From contig MKRJ01000011.1 in the NCBI GenBank assembly GCA_001896885.1, positions 16,265 to 80,264 on the forward strand: a stretch of 64,000 bases of DNA, in the 5' to 3' direction. The notes below the pieces were generated by a model. That model was not told where the DNA came from and did no database searches. It saw nothing but the letters and a program-made list of their open reading frames with translations. Each line of letters begins with the position of its first letter. The first letter of the stretch is position 1. Positions 17,926-26,268 of the stretch are shown here, one piece after another. A program made the translations under genes and the position numbers. This stretch comes from Rhizobiales bacterium 65-79 (GTDB lineage: Bacteria; Pseudomonadota; Alphaproteobacteria; Rhizobiales; Rhizobiaceae).

Positions 17926-18327
17926 AGCCGTGAAGGCACGCACGATGAGAAAGCCGATGGTCGCGGCGGACGCCGTCAGGAACGTTCCCCAGCACAAATC
18001 AGCGACCGTCACCACGGCCGGCCAGTTTCGCAACGTCGCCTGATTGGTCAAGTCGTAGGTCGCATACGCGAAGAATCCGAGGAAGGCGCCGTAGAGCGCG
18101 GCCGTTGTCCAGCGCTCGCTGGCAAGGGCCGGGGCGACGGCGAAGAATACGATGCCCGCAATGTAAATCAGATAGAAGAGCATCGCCGGCACAGGTCGGA
18201 AGCTCTCCAGCAGCATGTCGCCCATCAGCGGCCGGTAAAGCCGTTGTGCCGCGAGCGTCAGCCAGATGGCGTCGATTGCGAGAAACACCACGCCGGTCGC
18301 GACATAGGCGATTCCATAGGTCTTCAA
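17917..18327 (-). CDS. DUF2177 family membrane protein
   Basis: TTG 18327 (MKTYGIAYVATGVVFLAIDA) has AAGGGAAG upstream. The 136-residue protein has four membrane segments and the family patterns DAIWLTLAAQRLYRPL, FAYATYDLTNQATL and WGTFLTASAATIGF. A TGATCC-N18-TAACAC promoter (18359-18388) lies directly upstream, so it is probably a separate RpoE regulon member converging on the rpoE-chrR operon. The function of DUF2177 is unknown. Confidence 0.88.
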   Translation of the reverse strand: MKTYGIAYVATGVVFLAIDAIWLTLAAQRLYRPLMGDMLLESFRPVPAMLFYLIYIAGIVFFAVAPALASERWTTAALYGAFLGFFAYATYDLTNQATLRNWPAVVTVADLCWGTFLTASAATIGFLIVRAFTASS

Positions 18328-18358
18328 GAGCGCTTCCCTTCATGGGCCGAGGTCGAAT

Positions 18359-18388
18359 GTGTTACGCGCCGTCGAAGGGATCGGATCA
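18359..18388 (-). promoter_or_regulatory. RpoE (ECF11)-type promoter upstream of the DUF2177 gene
   Basis: On the minus strand TGATCC (18388-18383), an exactly 18-base spacer and TAACAC (18364-18359) match the same architecture as the two promoters at 14107-14175. It lies 31 bases before the DUF2177 start codon. Confidence 0.72.
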
Positions 18389-18807
18389 CCCTCGCCCGGC
18401 GGATGCGAACCGGGCCGGCGATGCCGGTGTAAAAAGGCAGAGGAATCGTCACGCCATGGCGTTCGGGGGCCGAGGCGATGATTCGGCGTGCCGCGAAATC
18501 TGTGGAAAGTCGCCGCACGGGCGTTGTCCCGAAGGGCTTGGCTAAGCGGCGACGGCAAATGCCCGCGTGCGAACTGCGCCGTGGTGGTCAGGACTTTACG
18601 CGATGGATCTATGGATCAGGGATATGGACAAGCGCGAGGATGCCGCGCGTGAACCCGAAGTTGGCAAATTGACGCCGGGCAGTCCGGAGTGACAGCATAG
18701 CGTAAACGCTTGCTGCCCGACGATCAGGACCAGCTATCGGTTTCCCGCTCGGCGGTTCCCGATAAAGCGACCGGCATTGTCGATCTTGCCGGTCGCCGGG
18801 AGGTCCC
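18389..18807. other. Intergenic region with no supported gene
   Basis: About 420 bases between the RpoE-type promoter and the small RHH-like gene. Short frames on both strands lack a ribosome-binding site or recognisable motif. I see no tRNA, terminator with a T-tract, or long repeat. Confidence 0.6.
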
Positions 18808-19128
18808 TCATTCGGTTTGGACGAGCTTCTGCAATGTCGGGGAATTCAAGTCGGACATCGCGGAATCGGCAAGCTGGCTGACTTTTTCCGGGGTCTTGTC
18901 CGACACAAGCCAAAAGATCTTGGCAATTTCGCTGAGCAGCCCGAGACGGATCAGTTCCGTCATCGCCTCGGACTGTTCGGCGATCCCGTGCGCCGAACGC
19001 CACCCTTCCGCCGCGGCCATCTGCTCATCGGTTAGCTTGACGAGAACGCAATGTCGTCTTGCCGCGTTTTGCTTCGGAAGTGAAAACTCCCTGAGATTTT
19101 CGGCACTAGAACGACCAGCCCGCATCAT
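18808..19128 (-). CDS. Small hypothetical protein with ribbon-helix-helix-like segment
   Basis: ATG 19128 (MMRAGRSSAENLREF) has GGGAGG eight bases upstream; the frame is open to 19200. About 106 residues. The centre, VLVKLTDEQMAAAEGWRSAH followed by EAMTELIRLGL, has the spacing of a CopG/MetJ-like beta-strand plus two helices, so it may bind DNA or act as an antitoxin-like partner. No toxin gene is adjacent. Function unknown. Confidence 0.55.
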   Translation of the reverse strand: MMRAGRSSAENLREFSLPKQNAARRHCVLVKLTDEQMAAAEGWRSAHGIAEQSEAMTELIRLGLLSEIAKIFWLVSDKTPEKVSQLADSAMSDLNSPTLQKLVQTE

Positions 19129-19269
19129 AAGCACGACCTCCCGGTTACCGTGCAGGCAGTAAGTTTCAAGCCCATACCTGCAGGTGAATGCTCCCCACAC
19201 GAATTTATGGACAAAAGTGCCGGCGTTGCTATTTCGGTTATTCCGCTACGTATAAAATGCGTATGCCGG

Positions 19270-19899
19270 CTATCGCGGCCTGTTCGGGGTCATGCGGATC
19301 AGGTCGGCCAGCCCGTGCGCCTCCATCTTCTCGCGGATGCGCGCCCGGTGGATCTCGACCGTGCGCTGGCTTATGCGGAGTTGATCGGCGACCTGCTTGT
19401 TGGTCATGCCCAGGACCACGTGATCGAGCACTTCCTTCTCGCGATCGGTCAGCCTTGCCAGCCGCTCCGTCACGGCGTCCGGCGGGATCGGCGCCTGGGG
19501 CCGGTCGGCCCAGCGACGGGCGGCGGCGTCGATAGCTCCGAGCACCTGTTCCTGGGAACCGGGCTTCTCGATGAAGTCCACGGCACCCGCCCGCATGGCT
19601 TCCACCGCCAGTGGAACGTCGCCATAGGCCGTGAGGATGATGACCGGAAAGCTCGGAGCCTTGGTCACCAGAAGTTTCTGCAATTCGATGCCGTTCGTGC
19701 CGGGCATCCGCAGGTCGATGAAAACGCATAGCCCTTTTTGCGGATCGAACCGCGCAAGGAAATCCTCGGCCGACGGAAATGCGAAAGGGTGGAAGCCGTG
19801 CGCGGACAACAGGGCACAAAGCGAATCCCGCACGGATTCGTCATCGTCGACGATGTAGACGGATTTGCGTTCTCCTGGCTCAGCCATCACGCTTGCCAT
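19270..19899 (-). CDS. FixJ-family two-component response regulator, partner of bacteriophytochrome
   Basis: The protein has 209 residues. The receiver domain has the acidic pocket (Asp18-20), phosphoacceptor Asp62 in VFIDLRMPG and the conserved FIEKP lysine. The C-terminal LuxR/FixJ HTH is visible as ARLTDREKEVLDHVVLGMTN and QRTVEIHRARIREKM. The start (ATG 19899, or MAEPGERKS at 19887) overlaps the end of the bacteriophytochrome gene, so the kinase should phosphorylate it. Target promoters are unknown; the photosynthesis cluster next door is the obvious candidate. Confidence 0.92.
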   Translation of the reverse strand: MASVMAEPGERKSVYIVDDDESVRDSLCALLSAHGFHPFAFPSAEDFLARFDPQKGLCVFIDLRMPGTNGIELQKLLVTKAPSFPVIILTAYGDVPLAVEAMRAGAVDFIEKPGSQEQVLGAIDAAARRWADRPQAPIPPDAVTERLARLTDREKEVLDHVVLGMTNKQVADQLRISQRTVEIHRARIREKMEAHGLADLIRMTPNRPR

Positions 19900-22171
19900 T
19901 TTTGTTCAAAGTGAAGACGAATCGGGCGCCGCCCTGCATCGGTTCGTTCCAGATCCTGCCTCCGTGCGCTTCCACGATGGACCGGGCAAGGGACAGGCCA
20001 ATACCCATGCCACTGGTGGTGGAATTGTGAAACGGCTCAAAGAGCGTTTTTTGAATGTCCAGATCAATGCCCGTGCCTGTGTCGATGACGGATATTTCGA
20101 CGAGATTGCCATCGAACCGCGTCGACACGGTGAGGACCCTGGCGGCGCTCTCGGACATCGCGGACAGGCTGTTGCGGACGAGATTCAGGATCACTTGGCC
20201 GATCTGAACCGGATCGGCCTGAATGAGCGGCAGGCCTTCCATGAAATCCAAAACGATTTGGGGACGCGCCTCGTGGGTAGCGACGAGGGCCAGCTCGAGG
20301 CCTTGCCGGATCACGGCATGCAGGTCGATCGGCTCAAGCGTGATCTCGCCTTGGGCGATGAAACTGCGGAGCCGGCGGACGAGGTCGGCGGCCCGGAACG
20401 ATTCCGCTACGGCGCTGTCCATCAGGCGCTCGATCCCGGCAGGCACGTTCAGATCGTAGTTCTTCAACTCCTGGCGGCAGGCATTGACATAATTCGTCAC
20501 CGCCGTGAGCGGCTGGTTCAATTCATGAGCCAGAGCCGACGCCAGCTCGCCGATCGAGCGGTTGTGCGCCGCATCCAGAAGGACGAGGCGTATTCGCGCC
20601 TCCTCCGCCTCGGCCTGGCTGCGGGCGGCAACGGCGGCCCGCTCGCGGTCGAGGCTGTTCATGGCGAACAGCGCCCGGCGGGTGATCCTGAGTATTTCGC
20701 TATCGATGTTCGTGAACGGCTTGCTGCGGCCGCGCCTCTCCTCCCGCCAAAGCGCGAAAGATCCACGGGGCGAGAGCCGGATCGATCCGTCCTCGAGCGG
20801 GGTGCCGAGCTTTTCCGGTCTTCCGGCCCACCGGATAGTGTGCTCGAACGCCTTGCGAAAAAGGATGAGCCAATCCTTGCCGTCTTCGGAAAGCTCCATC
20901 ATCGCCGCTCCCGCGATCTCTTCGCTTCCCTCCGGGCCATCCGATTCAACCATGCCGAACAGGTTGTCGGTGGTTGCCACGCCGTTGACGAGGGCGGGCC
21001 TCAATGCGGAGTAATCCGTTTCGGGGCCAGGCACCTTGCCGATCTCGATCCGCCTGTCGCCGAGATTGAGGATCATCCCCTCGGCGCTGCATTGCTCCAT
21101 GAGCATGTCGGCATGGTCGCGAACGACATTGCGGAGGGGTTTGCCTTTCCGCGCGTCTCGCTCGATGGCGAACGCCGTTTTTTCCGCGCGAATGCTCTGG
21201 CGCAATTGGACGGTGTTCTCCAGGCTCTGCAAAAGGGCCGAGATCGTCCCCCCGAGGAGCTCGCAGAAGCGCAGCCTGCTCCAGTTCAGATGCAGCGGAG
21301 CATAGTGATGGCAGGCGACGAGCCCCCACAGCTCATTGTTCGAAATGATGGAAATCGACATGCTGGCGCCGACTCCCATGTTGTTGAGATATTCGACATG
21401 GACCGGCGCCACCGCGCGGAGCTTGGAAAAAGTCAGATCGAGAGGCGTTTTTGATCCGGCATCGGCAACCACGCCCCCTCGCGTCATGATCGGCACCGGT
21501 CGGGCGTTGATGTCGGGAATGACGCGAATGACATTCAACACGAAATGGCGCCTCGCCGGGTCCGGAATATCCGAAGCGGGATAATGAAGCCCCAGGAAGC
21601 TGTCGTCGCGTACGGTGCTTTCGGCGATGACCTCGCCGTGCTTGTCCTCGGCAAAACGATAGATCATGACGCGATCGAAACCGGTGACTTCCCGCACGAT
21701 TCGCGCGCCGGACTGAGCAAGTTCGGTCAGCGTCTCCGGTTTGATCAGCTCGGATATGATCCGCTGGCGGACGAGGTCCTCCTCCCACATCACCGCGGGC
21801 CCGTCCTGCAGCGGCACGAACTCCAGGATTATTCGCTTTTCATAGCGGTGCGGATAGCACTCCAGCCGGACCGTGGCGCCGTCCGGCTTGGCGACGGTGA
21901 CGAACCAGGGCCTGAGCAGATCGGGCATGGTCGGCGCGACGGCTCTCTTCGAGAGTTCCGCGCATTGCTCGGCTCCCAGGAGCGCCGAGAGCGGTCCGCC
22001 CAGCAGTTCAGCACAGGGACGGCCGAAGAAAATGTCGGTATTGGCGCTCGCGAATTCGACCGCAAGCGTCTCCTGGTCCACCGCAATCAGAGCTCCGTTG
22101 GGCTGAATGGCGCCGATCATGTGGATCGGCTCGGCATCGCACGACGTCAGGTCGATCGATTGCGTCAACAC
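19880..22171 (-). CDS. bphP: Bacteriophytochrome histidine kinase (PAS-GAF-PHY-HisKA)
   Basis: GTG 22171 starts MLTQSIDLTSCDAEPIHMIG, placing the biliverdin-binding cysteine at residue 11 just before EPIH, as in typical BphPs; the frame open to 22615 is artefactual upstream. About 763 residues: PAS (20-110), GAF with PASDIP (about 200), PHY with the tongue motif PRGSF (about 475), then a kinase with H-box ALAHELNQPL, N-box VILNLVRNSLSAM and G-boxes. The start overlaps the heme oxygenase stop, which supplies biliverdin. The downstream FixJ-type regulator is its probable output. It senses red/far-red light in the cytoplasm. Confidence 0.95.
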   Translation of the reverse strand: MLTQSIDLTSCDAEPIHMIGAIQPNGALIAVDQETLAVEFASANTDIFFGRPCAELLGGPLSALLGAEQCAELSKRAVAPTMPDLLRPWFVTVAKPDGATVRLECYPHRYEKRIILEFVPLQDGPAVMWEEDLVRQRIISELIKPETLTELAQSGARIVREVTGFDRVMIYRFAEDKHGEVIAESTVRDDSFLGLHYPASDIPDPARRHFVLNVIRVIPDINARPVPIMTRGGVVADAGSKTPLDLTFSKLRAVAPVHVEYLNNMGVGASMSISIISNNELWGLVACHHYAPLHLNWSRLRFCELLGGTISALLQSLENTVQLRQSIRAEKTAFAIERDARKGKPLRNVVRDHADMLMEQCSAEGMILNLGDRRIEIGKVPGPETDYSALRPALVNGVATTDNLFGMVESDGPEGSEEIAGAAMMELSEDGKDWLILFRKAFEHTIRWAGRPEKLGTPLEDGSIRLSPRGSFALWREERRGRSKPFTNIDSEILRITRRALFAMNSLDRERAAVAARSQAEAEEARIRLVLLDAAHNRSIGELASALAHELNQPLTAVTNYVNACRQELKNYDLNVPAGIERLMDSAVAESFRAADLVRRLRSFIAQGEITLEPIDLHAVIRQGLELALVATHEARPQIVLDFMEGLPLIQADPVQIGQVILNLVRNSLSAMSESAARVLTVSTRFDGNLVEISVIDTGTGIDLDIQKTLFEPFHNSTTSGMGIGLSLARSIVEAHGGRIWNEPMQGGARFVFTLNKNGKRDG

Positions 22172-22821
22172 GGGTTGCGGCTCCCTTGGAGCAGCGCGTC
22201 GTTCCAATTGTCCAGCCAGGTCGCAAAGGAACGGAATGCCATCTTCGCGCCGCCGATCATCGGGCCTTTCGCATGGTCGGTGGTCGCCAGGCCCTCGATC
22301 AGCCTGCACGTCATGGCCCAGCGCTTCGGAGCGGCCTCGCGGCACCATTTCCAATAGGCATTCCCCCTCGATCCGGTCCTTTCCATGAGCGCGTCGGTTG
22401 AAGCGCAGAGTACCGAGGCGCCGAGCAAGGAGCCCTCGAAGACGTAAAGGGCGCCTCCGAGCGCTTCGATCGAGTCCAGGCGAAGATGGCGCCCGGCCGG
22501 CCGCCCGTTCGAAGAGGTTGGAGCGTCCGCACCAAGCATGGCGAGATCGCTGGCCAGGATGGCGGTTCGCGGTTCGTATCTGAACCCGAGGCGGTCGAGG
22601 CCGAACTGGTCGCAAGCCTGCTCCAACGGCTTGTCGAGGTCCGAATAGAATCCGTGGAAAGCCAGCATCAAGCTTCGATAGCCGTCGAAGCTCAGTTTTC
22701 CGCCGATCAGCGCGGCGAATGCAGGATGCCCGTCCAGTTCATCATGCTCCGCCCGGGTCTCACGGCGAAGCACGAAGCGAAACGTTTCGGCTTCCGATCT
22801 CGTCTCGGCCCAAGCTGACAA
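22165..22821 (-). CDS. bphO: Heme oxygenase supplying biliverdin to the bacteriophytochrome
   Basis: TTG 22821 (MSAWAETRSEAETFRFVLRR) is chosen because GAGGGA lies about nine bases upstream and because a PpsR operator (22899-22916) occupies the region that a start at 22944 would translate. About 218 residues. The family pattern RRETRAEHDELD contains the likely heme-ligand histidine, and FHGFYSDLDKPLEQAC follows. It cleaves heme to biliverdin, CO and iron. The stop overlaps the bphP start, so chromophore synthesis and photoreceptor are co-produced. Confidence 0.88.
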   Translation of the reverse strand: MSAWAETRSEAETFRFVLRRETRAEHDELDGHPAFAALIGGKLSFDGYRSLMLAFHGFYSDLDKPLEQACDQFGLDRLGFRYEPRTAILASDLAMLGADAPTSSNGRPAGRHLRLDSIEALGGALYVFEGSLLGASVLCASTDALMERTGSRGNAYWKWCREAAPKRWAMTCRLIEGLATTDHAKGPMIGGAKMAFRSFATWLDNWNDALLQGSRNPC

Positions 22822-22898
22822 GCAGAATGCTCCCTCTATCTCGCCGGCCGCTTTGCCGGTGGGTGATGCGGACTGATCCGCCTCGACGACAGATTTAG

Positions 22899-22916
22899 TG
22901 TAACGCCATTGTGACA
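22899..22916. promoter_or_regulatory. PpsR/CrtJ operator upstream of bphO-bphP
   Basis: A perfect TGT-N12-ACA palindrome (TGT 22899-22901, ACA 22914-22916), the recognition form of PpsR/CrtJ. It lies 78 bases before the chosen bphO start and about 150 bases before ppsR, so PpsR may control the phytochrome operon or itself. Confidence 0.65.
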
Positions 22917-23064
22917 GATGCGGCAATGCAGCACTGGACAACACCGGCGATTAATAGCAAAAGCGGGCGGAAGCGGCGAGGGCCGGCCGGCGCTTATTCG
23001 GCGACCTTGGTTCTCTCGCAACCGATCGTCGCTTCTTTCGGCTCAACAAGTCGGACTTCATTGC

Positions 23065-24462
23065 ATGACCGCCGAATTCCAACATCCCGAAACGCATCTT
23101 CTGCAGGCGGATGTGCGCACGGTCGCAAGTCTGCTGTCTGCCGCCGCGGACCTTACCCTTGTGGTGGACGGCAACGACGTCATCGACGACCTGTCGCATA
23201 ATTTGGACCAGGCTTCCTCCGGAGGGATCGCGGCTTGGCGCGGTCAGCCGGTCGAAAGCGTCGTGCGCGGCAGCAGCCGTCCCGTTCTCAAGAAAATGCT
23301 CCGGTCGGCGCGCGAGGGCGATCCCGCGACGCGCTTCGACGTCAACCACCTGCTCGAAGGGGAAAGGGACCTGCCTGTTCAGTATTCCGCTTTCAGCGTC
23401 GGGGGCGGTCAGACGGTCCTGCTCGGTCGCGATCTGCGCGTGGTGGCCGAACTTCAGTCCAGGCTTCTGGTCAACAGGCAGTCGCTGGAGCGGAACACCA
23501 GGAACCAGCGGCAGGCGGAGGCCCACTACCGCCTTCTCTTCGAAACCGCGTCGGAAGCGATCGTGATCGTGGACGCCGTCAGCGGCAAGATTCGCGAGGC
23601 CAATCCGCGCGCCGCGGCAATTCTCGGCTTCGCCAACGCGGGCCTCAGCGGAAGGAAGCTTTCCGCTTTGTTCCAGAAACACCAACAGGCCGATGTTCAG
23701 GCTATGCTCGCCGGGGTCTTGGCGTCCGGCACGCCTGTGACGCTCGACCTGTCTGGCGGTCAGGACGACAGGGGCCTCACGCTTGCAGCCGAGCTTTTCC
23801 GCGCCGGCGACCTGCGGCTGATCATGGTGCGCGTATCGCAGCCGGACGCCGCCAGCGGGCGGGAAGCGGAATCCGACCTCGGCCTGGACGCCATCGTGCG
23901 CAACGCCGCGGAAGGCATTCTGCTGACGGACGAACAGGGCAAGGTGCTGTGGGCCAACGAGTCGTTCCTGGGGCTTGCCGGCGTGCCTCTCGCGGCGCAC
24001 GTCGTCGGCAGGGCGTTCGGCGATTTCTTCCAGTGGAGCGGCATCGAGCAGGACGTGCTGCTGCAAAACGTCCGCATGCACGGTCGAGTCCAGGCCTTCG
24101 CGGGCACGGTCAAAGGCGCTAACGGGCAGACGACCGACGTCGATCTTTCCGCCGTCGCCATGCTGGATCGCAGCCCGCCAGGGTATGGGTTCGTCATCCG
24201 CCAGCTTTCCCCCGAAGGCGCGCGGCAGGGGCGCGGCAACAGCGACCTGACGCGAACGGCCGAGAACCTCGTGGAAATGATCGGCCGCGTACCGATGAAG
24301 GATCTGGTGCGCGACACGACCGACGTGATCGAAAAAATGTGCATCGAGGCCGCGCTCAACCTGACCGGCAACAACCGGGCCTCGGCTGCAAGGGTGCTCG
24401 GCCTCAGCCGGCAGGCGCTCTATCTCAAGATGAACAGGTTCGGCATAGCCAGCGACGAATAG
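23065..24462 (+). CDS. ppsR: PpsR/CrtJ photosynthesis repressor
   Basis: ATG 23065 (MTAEFQHPETHLLQADV) gives 465 residues, the usual PpsR length. An N-terminal PAS (about 15-115), a Q-linker (120-150), two further PAS domains (150-260 and 275-390) and a Fis-type HTH (RASAARVLGLSRQALYLKMN) are in the standard order. Cys426 (EKMCIEAAL) matches the redox cysteine near the HTH. It is the only cysteine in the protein, unlike Rhodobacter PpsR which has two. It represses bch, crt and related genes under oxygen by binding TGT-N12-ACA. Confidence 0.95.
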   Translation: MTAEFQHPETHLLQADVRTVASLLSAAADLTLVVDGNDVIDDLSHNLDQASSGGIAAWRGQPVESVVRGSSRPVLKKMLRSAREGDPATRFDVNHLLEGERDLPVQYSAFSVGGGQTVLLGRDLRVVAELQSRLLVNRQSLERNTRNQRQAEAHYRLLFETASEAIVIVDAVSGKIREANPRAAAILGFANAGLSGRKLSALFQKHQQADVQAMLAGVLASGTPVTLDLSGGQDDRGLTLAAELFRAGDLRLIMVRVSQPDAASGREAESDLGLDAIVRNAAEGILLTDEQGKVLWANESFLGLAGVPLAAHVVGRAFGDFFQWSGIEQDVLLQNVRMHGRVQAFAGTVKGANGQTTDVDLSAVAMLDRSPPGYGFVIRQLSPEGARQGRGNSDLTRTAENLVEMIGRVPMKDLVRDTTDVIEKMCIEAALNLTGNNRASAARVLGLSRQALYLKMNRFGIASDE

Positions 24463-24635
24463 GCGGCTGCGCTGGGATCGCTTCGTGACCTGCCGGGCTA
24501 TGGCCGCTACGCGCGGCCGTTCGATTTGGCCATGGCGATCACCTTTCCGATCCTTGTGGCCGCTGACAATTTCCGCCGTGCCGCTATATGATGCCAACGT
24601 CGGGAAAACGGCATCGGTATCGCGGCGCCAGCCTG

Positions 24636-25109
24636 ATGGAGGCTCGCATTTCCTTCGATTGGTCCCTTCTCGTGTTCTTCCTGCTGATGGTCGTCAACGG
24701 GATTAGCGGCGTGCTGTTTCAGCCTGGCGAGTGGTACAGCGGCCTGCGCAAGCCGGGCTGGACGCCGCCGAACTGGCTTTTCGGGCCGGTCTGGATGGTG
24801 CTCTACGTGATGATCGCCATCGCCGGTTGGCTCGTATGGCGCGGCGCTACGCCCGGCATTGCGATCTGGCTGTGGGGCCTGCAGCTTGTCGTGAATTTTG
24901 GCTGGTCGGGGCTCTTTTTCGGCATGCGCCGCATGGATCTCGCCTTCTACGGCGTCGTCTTGCTGTGGCTGCTGATCGCCGCCTTCATCGTCCTGGCGGC
25001 ACCCATATCGGCGGTCGCGGCTCTGCTTTTCGTGCCCTATCTGGTTTGGGTGACGATTGCCGGCGCGCTGAACTGGACCGTCTGGCGGATGAACCCGGCA
25101 CGGGGATGA
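24636..25109 (+). CDS. tspO: TspO/MBR family membrane protein
   Basis: ATG 24636 (MEARISFDWSLLVFFLLMVV) gives 157 residues, the normal TspO length; an in-frame ATG at 24588 would add 16. Five membrane helices and the family motifs YSGLRKPGWTPPNWLFGPVW and LVVNFGWSGLFF are present. TspO binds porphyrins and modulates tetrapyrrole flux and photosynthesis gene expression in Rhodobacter. It follows ppsR and precedes the heme biosynthesis genes, consistent with that role. No clear Shine-Dalgarno sequence precedes either start. Confidence 0.93.
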   Translation: MEARISFDWSLLVFFLLMVVNGISGVLFQPGEWYSGLRKPGWTPPNWLFGPVWMVLYVMIAIAGWLVWRGATPGIAIWLWGLQLVVNFGWSGLFFGMRRMDLAFYGVVLLWLLIAAFIVLAAPISAVAALLFVPYLVWVTIAGALNWTVWRMNPARG

Positions 25110-25146
25110 CACGGCGCGGCTCGATCGGTTGCGCCAAAAGCGCGTT

Positions 25147-26082
25147 TCACGCCGGCATCCAGCTTTCGAAAAAGGCCGCTCCGGCCCTGTCTCTTATGCT
25201 TGCGCCGGCTTGAGCGCCGATGCGTTCCGCATCGGCCGCCGGGCCTTCGGCCGCGATTTCATGGCAGACGGTGCCGTCGGGCGTGATGATCAGCCCGGCA
25301 AAGGACAGCCTGCCGCCCTCGATCGTCGCATGGCCGGCGATGGGCGTGCGGCAAGACCCGTCGAGCGCGGCCAGGAAGGCTCGCTCGCACGCCAGGCTAT
25401 GTCCGGTCGACACGTCGTGGATTGCCGACAGCATCGCCTCGACGCCGGCATCTCCGGCGCGGTTCTCGATACAGATGGCGCCCTGTCCGGGCGCCGGCGG
25501 AAAGACGTCCAGCCTCATCAGGTCGCTCGCCAGATCCTGCATGCCGAGCCGCTTCAGCCCGGCATAGGCGAGGATGGTGGCGTCGGCGACGCCCTCGTCG
25601 AGCTTTCGCAACCGGGTCTGAACGTTGCCGCGGAACTGGACCACGTCGAGATCCGGCCGCATCCGCCGGATCAGGGCCTGCCTGCGCAGGGAAGAGGAGC
25701 CGATCCGGGCGCCGCGCGGCAAGTCGGCGATCGATCCGGCGGTATTGCAGATGAACGCATCGCGCGGGTCCTGGCGGGGCAGGAACGTCGAAAGCGCCAG
25801 GCCGTCCGGGAGCTTCGTCGGCATATCCTTCGAGGAATGCACGGCGATATCGATGCGGCCGGCGATCAGCGCCTCCTCGATCTCCTTGGTGAACAGCCCC
25901 TTGCCGCCCGCCTCCGACAAGGGACGATCCTGGATGCGATCGCCGCTGGTGGAGATGACGACGATCTCGAAAGCATGCTGGGGCAGGGCGTGGGCAGCCA
26001 TCAGCCGCGCCCGGGTTTCATGCGCCTGCGCCAAGGCCAGCAGGCTGCCGCGCGTGCCGATCTTAAGCGTCTTCGCCTGCAT
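25147..26082 (-). CDS. hemC: Porphobilinogen deaminase (hydroxymethylbilane synthase)
   Basis: The protein has 311 residues, the standard length. The N-terminus [20 protein letters not shown], the central [20 protein letters not shown] and the cofactor cysteine in [13 protein letters not shown] (dipyrromethane attachment) are all present, so it should be active. It polymerises four porphobilinogens to hydroxymethylbilane in heme and bacteriochlorophyll synthesis. It is downstream of dxs on the same strand but separated by two palindromic elements. Confidence 0.95.
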   Translation of the reverse strand: MQAKTLKIGTRGSLLALAQAHETRARLMAAHALPQHAFEIVVISTSGDRIQDRPLSEAGGKGLFTKEIEEALIAGRIDIAVHSSKDMPTKLPDGLALSTFLPRQDPRDAFICNTAGSIADLPRGARIGSSSLRRQALIRRMRPDLDVVQFRGNVQTRLRKLDEGVADATILAYAGLKRLGMQDLASDLMRLDVFPPAPGQGAICIENRAGDAGVEAMLSAIHDVSTGHSLACERAFLAALDGSCRTPIAGHATIEGGRLSFAGLIITPDGTVCHEIAAEGPAADAERIGAQAGASIRDRAGAAFFESWMPA

Positions 26083-26103
26083 CTGGTCCGTATGCCGAGC
26101 GAT

Positions 26104-26176
26104 CTAGTGGTTCGTTTCCAACATTTGCATCCCATTTGTATCGAGCGCGAGGCAAATGTTGGAAACGAACCACTAG
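26104..26176. repeat. Long perfect palindrome, first of two between dxs and hemC
   Basis: Arms of 25 bases, 26104-26128 and 26152-26176, are perfect inverted complements, with a 23-base loop. The ends are CTAGTGG/CCACTAG, shared with the neighbouring palindrome. There is no T-tract, so it is not a standard terminator. It may be a MITE-like or REP-like element. Confidence 0.85.
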
Positions 26177-26189
26177 CAAGTTTATGATT

Positions 26190-26268
26190 CTAGTGGAATT
26201 TTCGAATTTAACATTCGATTCGGACGCTGACATCACGCGGGTATCGAATGTTAAATTCATTCCACTAG
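26190..26268. repeat. Second imperfect palindrome overlapping the dxs stop codon
   Basis: The left arm starts CTAGTGGAAT at 26190; the right arm runs from about 26243 to CCACTAG at 26262-26268. The left arm carries four extra bases (TTTC) relative to the right; otherwise they pair over about 26 bases. The TAG stop of dxs (26267-26265, minus strand) is part of the terminal CTAG. Confidence 0.85.

Noticed and set aside
19865..21454. 529-codon open frame opposite bphP
   Set aside because: Composition is typical of an antisense shadow; the phytochrome domains on the minus strand are clear.
24548..24575. TGT...ACA-like palindrome upstream of tspO
   Set aside because: Spacing is eight rather than twelve bases, so it does not fit the PpsR operator form.
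22951..24597. 548-codon minus-strand frame opposite ppsR
   Set aside because: No recognisable domains; codon-phase artefact of GC-rich ppsR.
26104..26268. The palindromes as simple rho-independent terminators
   Set aside because: Neither stem is followed by a T-tract on the minus strand, and two such long, end-sharing elements in tandem are unlike ordinary terminators.
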